From: DATJLY01 sp035604195 | GTDB taxonomy: Bacteria; Pseudomonadota; Alphaproteobacteria; ATCC43930; CGMCC-115725 | NCBI GenBank assembly: GCA_035604195.1 | Contig: DATNIY010000056.1 | Span: 1-16,453, forward strand | Direction of reading: 5' to 3' | DNA: 16,453 nt | Shown: one piece after another, positions 15,144 to 16,453 of the stretch | How positions within the stretch are numbered: position 1 is the stretch's first letter | Layout: each line of letters starts with the position of its first letter | The notes under the pieces: generated by a model | The model's input: the letters and a program-made list of their open reading frames with translations, nothing else | Database searches by the model: none | What the model was told of the DNA's origin: nothing | Translations under genes and position numbers: made by a program

Positions 15144-15187
15144 GGGCGTGGCTGGGCTCGGGGAATTTGCGGGCGCTAGCCTAATGC

Positions 15188-15249
15188 CGCCGCCGCCGCG
15201 GCGCAATGGCTGGGGCGCCGCCGCCGCGGCGCAATGGCTGGGGCGCCGC
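15188..15249. repeat. 28-bp tandem repeat, 2.2 copies, hairpin-forming
   Basis: Bases 15188-15249 repeat with an exact period of 28: each base in 15188-15221 equals the base 28 further on. Each unit contains CGCCGCGGCG and AATGGCTGGGGC. The second copy can form a seven-pair hairpin, GCGCCGC (15215-15221), loop CGCC, GCGGCGC (15226-15232); the first forms six pairs (15188-15203). The period is not a multiple of three, and it lies between two divergent start codons, so it is non-coding. Confidence 0.9.
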
Positions 15250-15306
15250 TTTTACCAATATACAACCAGGCCGCCGCCGGTTCTGGCGCCGCGCGCGCGA
15301 ACCCCT

Positions 15307-15312
15307 TATCTT
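15307..15312 (+). promoter_or_regulatory. -10-like element immediately upstream of uvrB
   Basis: TATCTT ends seven bases before the uvrB ATG, so a start at its usual distance would fall on the ATG itself and give a leaderless message. No Shine-Dalgarno sequence precedes the ATG, which agrees. No good -35 is visible 17 bases upstream. An AT-rich island at 15250-15264 could instead hold promoters for either direction. Confidence 0.3.
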
Positions 15313-15318
15313 AGCCCC

Positions 15319-16453
15319 ATGCCGCTTCTCGCCGCCGCCCGGCCGCTCGACGATGTCGCGCGCCGCTTCGTCATCCATTCCGATTTCGCGCCCGCCGGCG
15401 ACCAGCCGCAGGCGATCGCGGATCTGGTCGCCGGCATTCGCCAGGGCGAGCGCGACCAGGTTCTCCTCGGCGTCACCGGCTCGGGCAAGACCTTCACCAT
15501 GGCGCATGTCATCGCCGAGACGCAGCGCCCGGCGCTCATCCTCGCGCCCAACAAGACGCTGGCGGCGCAGCTCTATGGCGAGATGCGGAGCTTCTTCCCG
15601 GACAACGCGGTCGAGTATTTCGTCTCCTATTACGACTACTACCAGCCCGAGGCCTACGTCCCCCGCACCGACACCTACATCGAGAAGGAATCCTCGATCA
15701 ACGAGCAGATCGACCGCATGCGCCACGCCGCCACCCGCGCCATCCTCGAGCGGGGCGACACCGTGATCGTCGCCTCGGTCTCCTGCATCTACGGCATCGG
15801 CTCGGTCGAGACCTACTCCGAGATGACGGTGACGCTCGATTCCGGCGCCACCGTCAACCGCGCCGCGCTCTTGGCGCGGCTTGTCGAGCTGCAATACCGC
15901 CGCAACGACAGCAATTTCCTGCGCGGCACCTTCCGCGTGCGCGGCGACACGGTCGAGATCTTCCCGGCGCATTACGAGGACCGCGCCTGGCGGCTGTCGC
16001 TGTTCGGCGAGGAGCTGGAATCGATCTTCGAATTCGATCCGCTCACCGGCGAGAAGACGACGCAGCTCGAAGCGATCAAGATCTATCCCAACAGCCATTA
16101 CGTCACGCCCAAGCCGACGCTTTACCAGGCGATCGGCCAGATCAAGGCCGACCTGAAGATTCGACTCGATGAGTTTCGTCGCGCCGGCAAGCTGTTGGAG
16201 GCCGAGCGGCTGGAGCAGCGCGCCACCTTCGACCTCGAGATGCTGGCGGCCACCGGCAGCTGCGCCGGCATCGAGAATTATTCGCGCTGGCTGACGGGGC
16301 GCAAGGCGGGCGAGCCGCCGCCCACTTTGTTCGAATATCTGCCCGACAATGCGCTGGTGTTCTGCGACGAAAGCCATGTCAGCGTGCCCCAGATCGGCGG
16401 CATGTACCGGGGCGACTACCGGCGCAAATTCACCTTGCAGGAATATGGCTTCC
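15319..16453 (+). CDS. uvrB: UvrABC excinuclease subunit B, N-terminal 378 residues
   Basis: The first 378 codons of a protein normally about 670-730 residues; the rest lies beyond the right edge. UvrB receives damaged DNA from UvrA, verifies the lesion with its helicase-like motor and recruits UvrC for incision in nucleotide excision repair. Seen: Walker A GVTGSGKT (51-58), NKTLAAQLYGE (78-88), the damage-probing beta-hairpin YYDYYQPEAYVP (104-115), YIEKESSINEQID (120-132), ASVSCIYGIG (152-161), ENYSRWLTGR (309-318) and the Walker B region FCDESHV (348-354). The ATG at 15319 begins 26 residues ahead of the conserved AGDQP motif; no ribosome binding site is evident. No alphaproteobacterial LexA box (GTTC-N7-GTTC) is found upstream, so SOS control is not supported here. 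Confidence 0.97.
   Translation, partial: MPLLAAARPLDDVARRFVIHSDFAPAGDQPQAIADLVAGIRQGERDQVLLGVTGSGKTFTMAHVIAETQRPALILAPNKTLAAQLYGEMRSFFPDNAVEYFVSYYDYYQPEAYVPRTDTYIEKESSINEQIDRMRHAATRAILERGDTVIVASVSCIYGIGSVETYSEMTVTLDSGATVNRAALLARLVELQYRRNDSNFLRGTFRVRGDTVEIFPAHYEDRAWRLSLFGEELESIFEFDPLTGEKTTQLEAIKIYPNSHYVTPKPTLYQAIGQIKADLKIRLDEFRRAGKLLEAERLEQRATFDLEMLAATGSCAGIENYSRWLTGRKAGEPPPTLFEYLPDNALVFCDESHVSVPQIGGMYRGDYRRKFTLQEYGF

Noticed and set aside
15144..15206. N-terminal extension of the aminotransferase from TTG 15206
   Set aside because: The extra 21 residues are low complexity, begin inside the tandem repeat and are not needed by the family; the ATG at 15143 gives the normal N terminus.
15280..15302. 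LexA-type SOS box upstream of uvrB
   Set aside because: GTTC and GAAC are inverted and 15 bases apart, unlike the direct GTTC-N7-GTTC of alphaproteobacteria or the CTG-N10-CAG of E. coli.

Overview
The window looks like a chromosomal stretch from a high-GC alphaproteobacterium. The gene content, the Tat-exported LivK and MsrP, the 400-residue class I aminotransferase and the strong C/G bias at third codon positions suggest a Rhodospirillales-like lineage. That placement is an inference. I see no insertion sequences, tRNA or rRNA genes, CRISPR arrays or phage genes, and it reads as a core region rather than an island.

Layout. (1) 1-404 (-): the 5' end of a membrane glycosyltransferase of the ArnT/GT39 type, cut by the left edge. 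(2) 524-4809 (+): a tightly packed group made of a small SRPBCC-fold protein, a 635-residue protein I cannot assign, trxB (thioredoxin reductase) and a LysR-type regulator. The last three are separated by 3 and 1 bases. (3) 4839-6781 (-): a small single-span membrane protein, a glycine-zipper mini-lipoprotein and msrP, the molybdopterin periplasmic methionine sulfoxide reductase, here without msrQ. (4) 6873-11640 (-): a complete branched-chain amino acid-type ABC importer read livK, livH, livM-livG fusion, livF. (5) 11737-13767 (-): a diverged elongation factor G paralogue. (6) 13941-15143 (-): a class I aspartate-type aminotransferase. (7) 15319-end (+): the first 378 codons of uvrB, divergent from the aminotransferase across an intergenic region with a 28-bp tandem repeat.

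How the genes work together. The liv genes form one transport machine: LivK captures the solute in the periplasm, LivH and the LivM half form the channel, and the LivG half and LivF hydrolyse ATP. The trxB group may link thioredoxin recycling to the unknown 635-residue protein under the LysR regulator, but nothing in the sequence proves it. MsrP would repair oxidised periplasmic proteins and must get electrons from a partner encoded elsewhere.

The observations most worth checking are: livH, which appears to start at a CTG (or ATC) codon behind a strong Shine-Dalgarno sequence; the EF-G paralogue, whose catalytic G3 histidine position is a serine; the unassigned 635-residue protein coupled to trxB; and the hairpin-forming tandem repeat between the aminotransferase gene and uvrB. 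I found no clear evidence of a wholly new multi-gene system.
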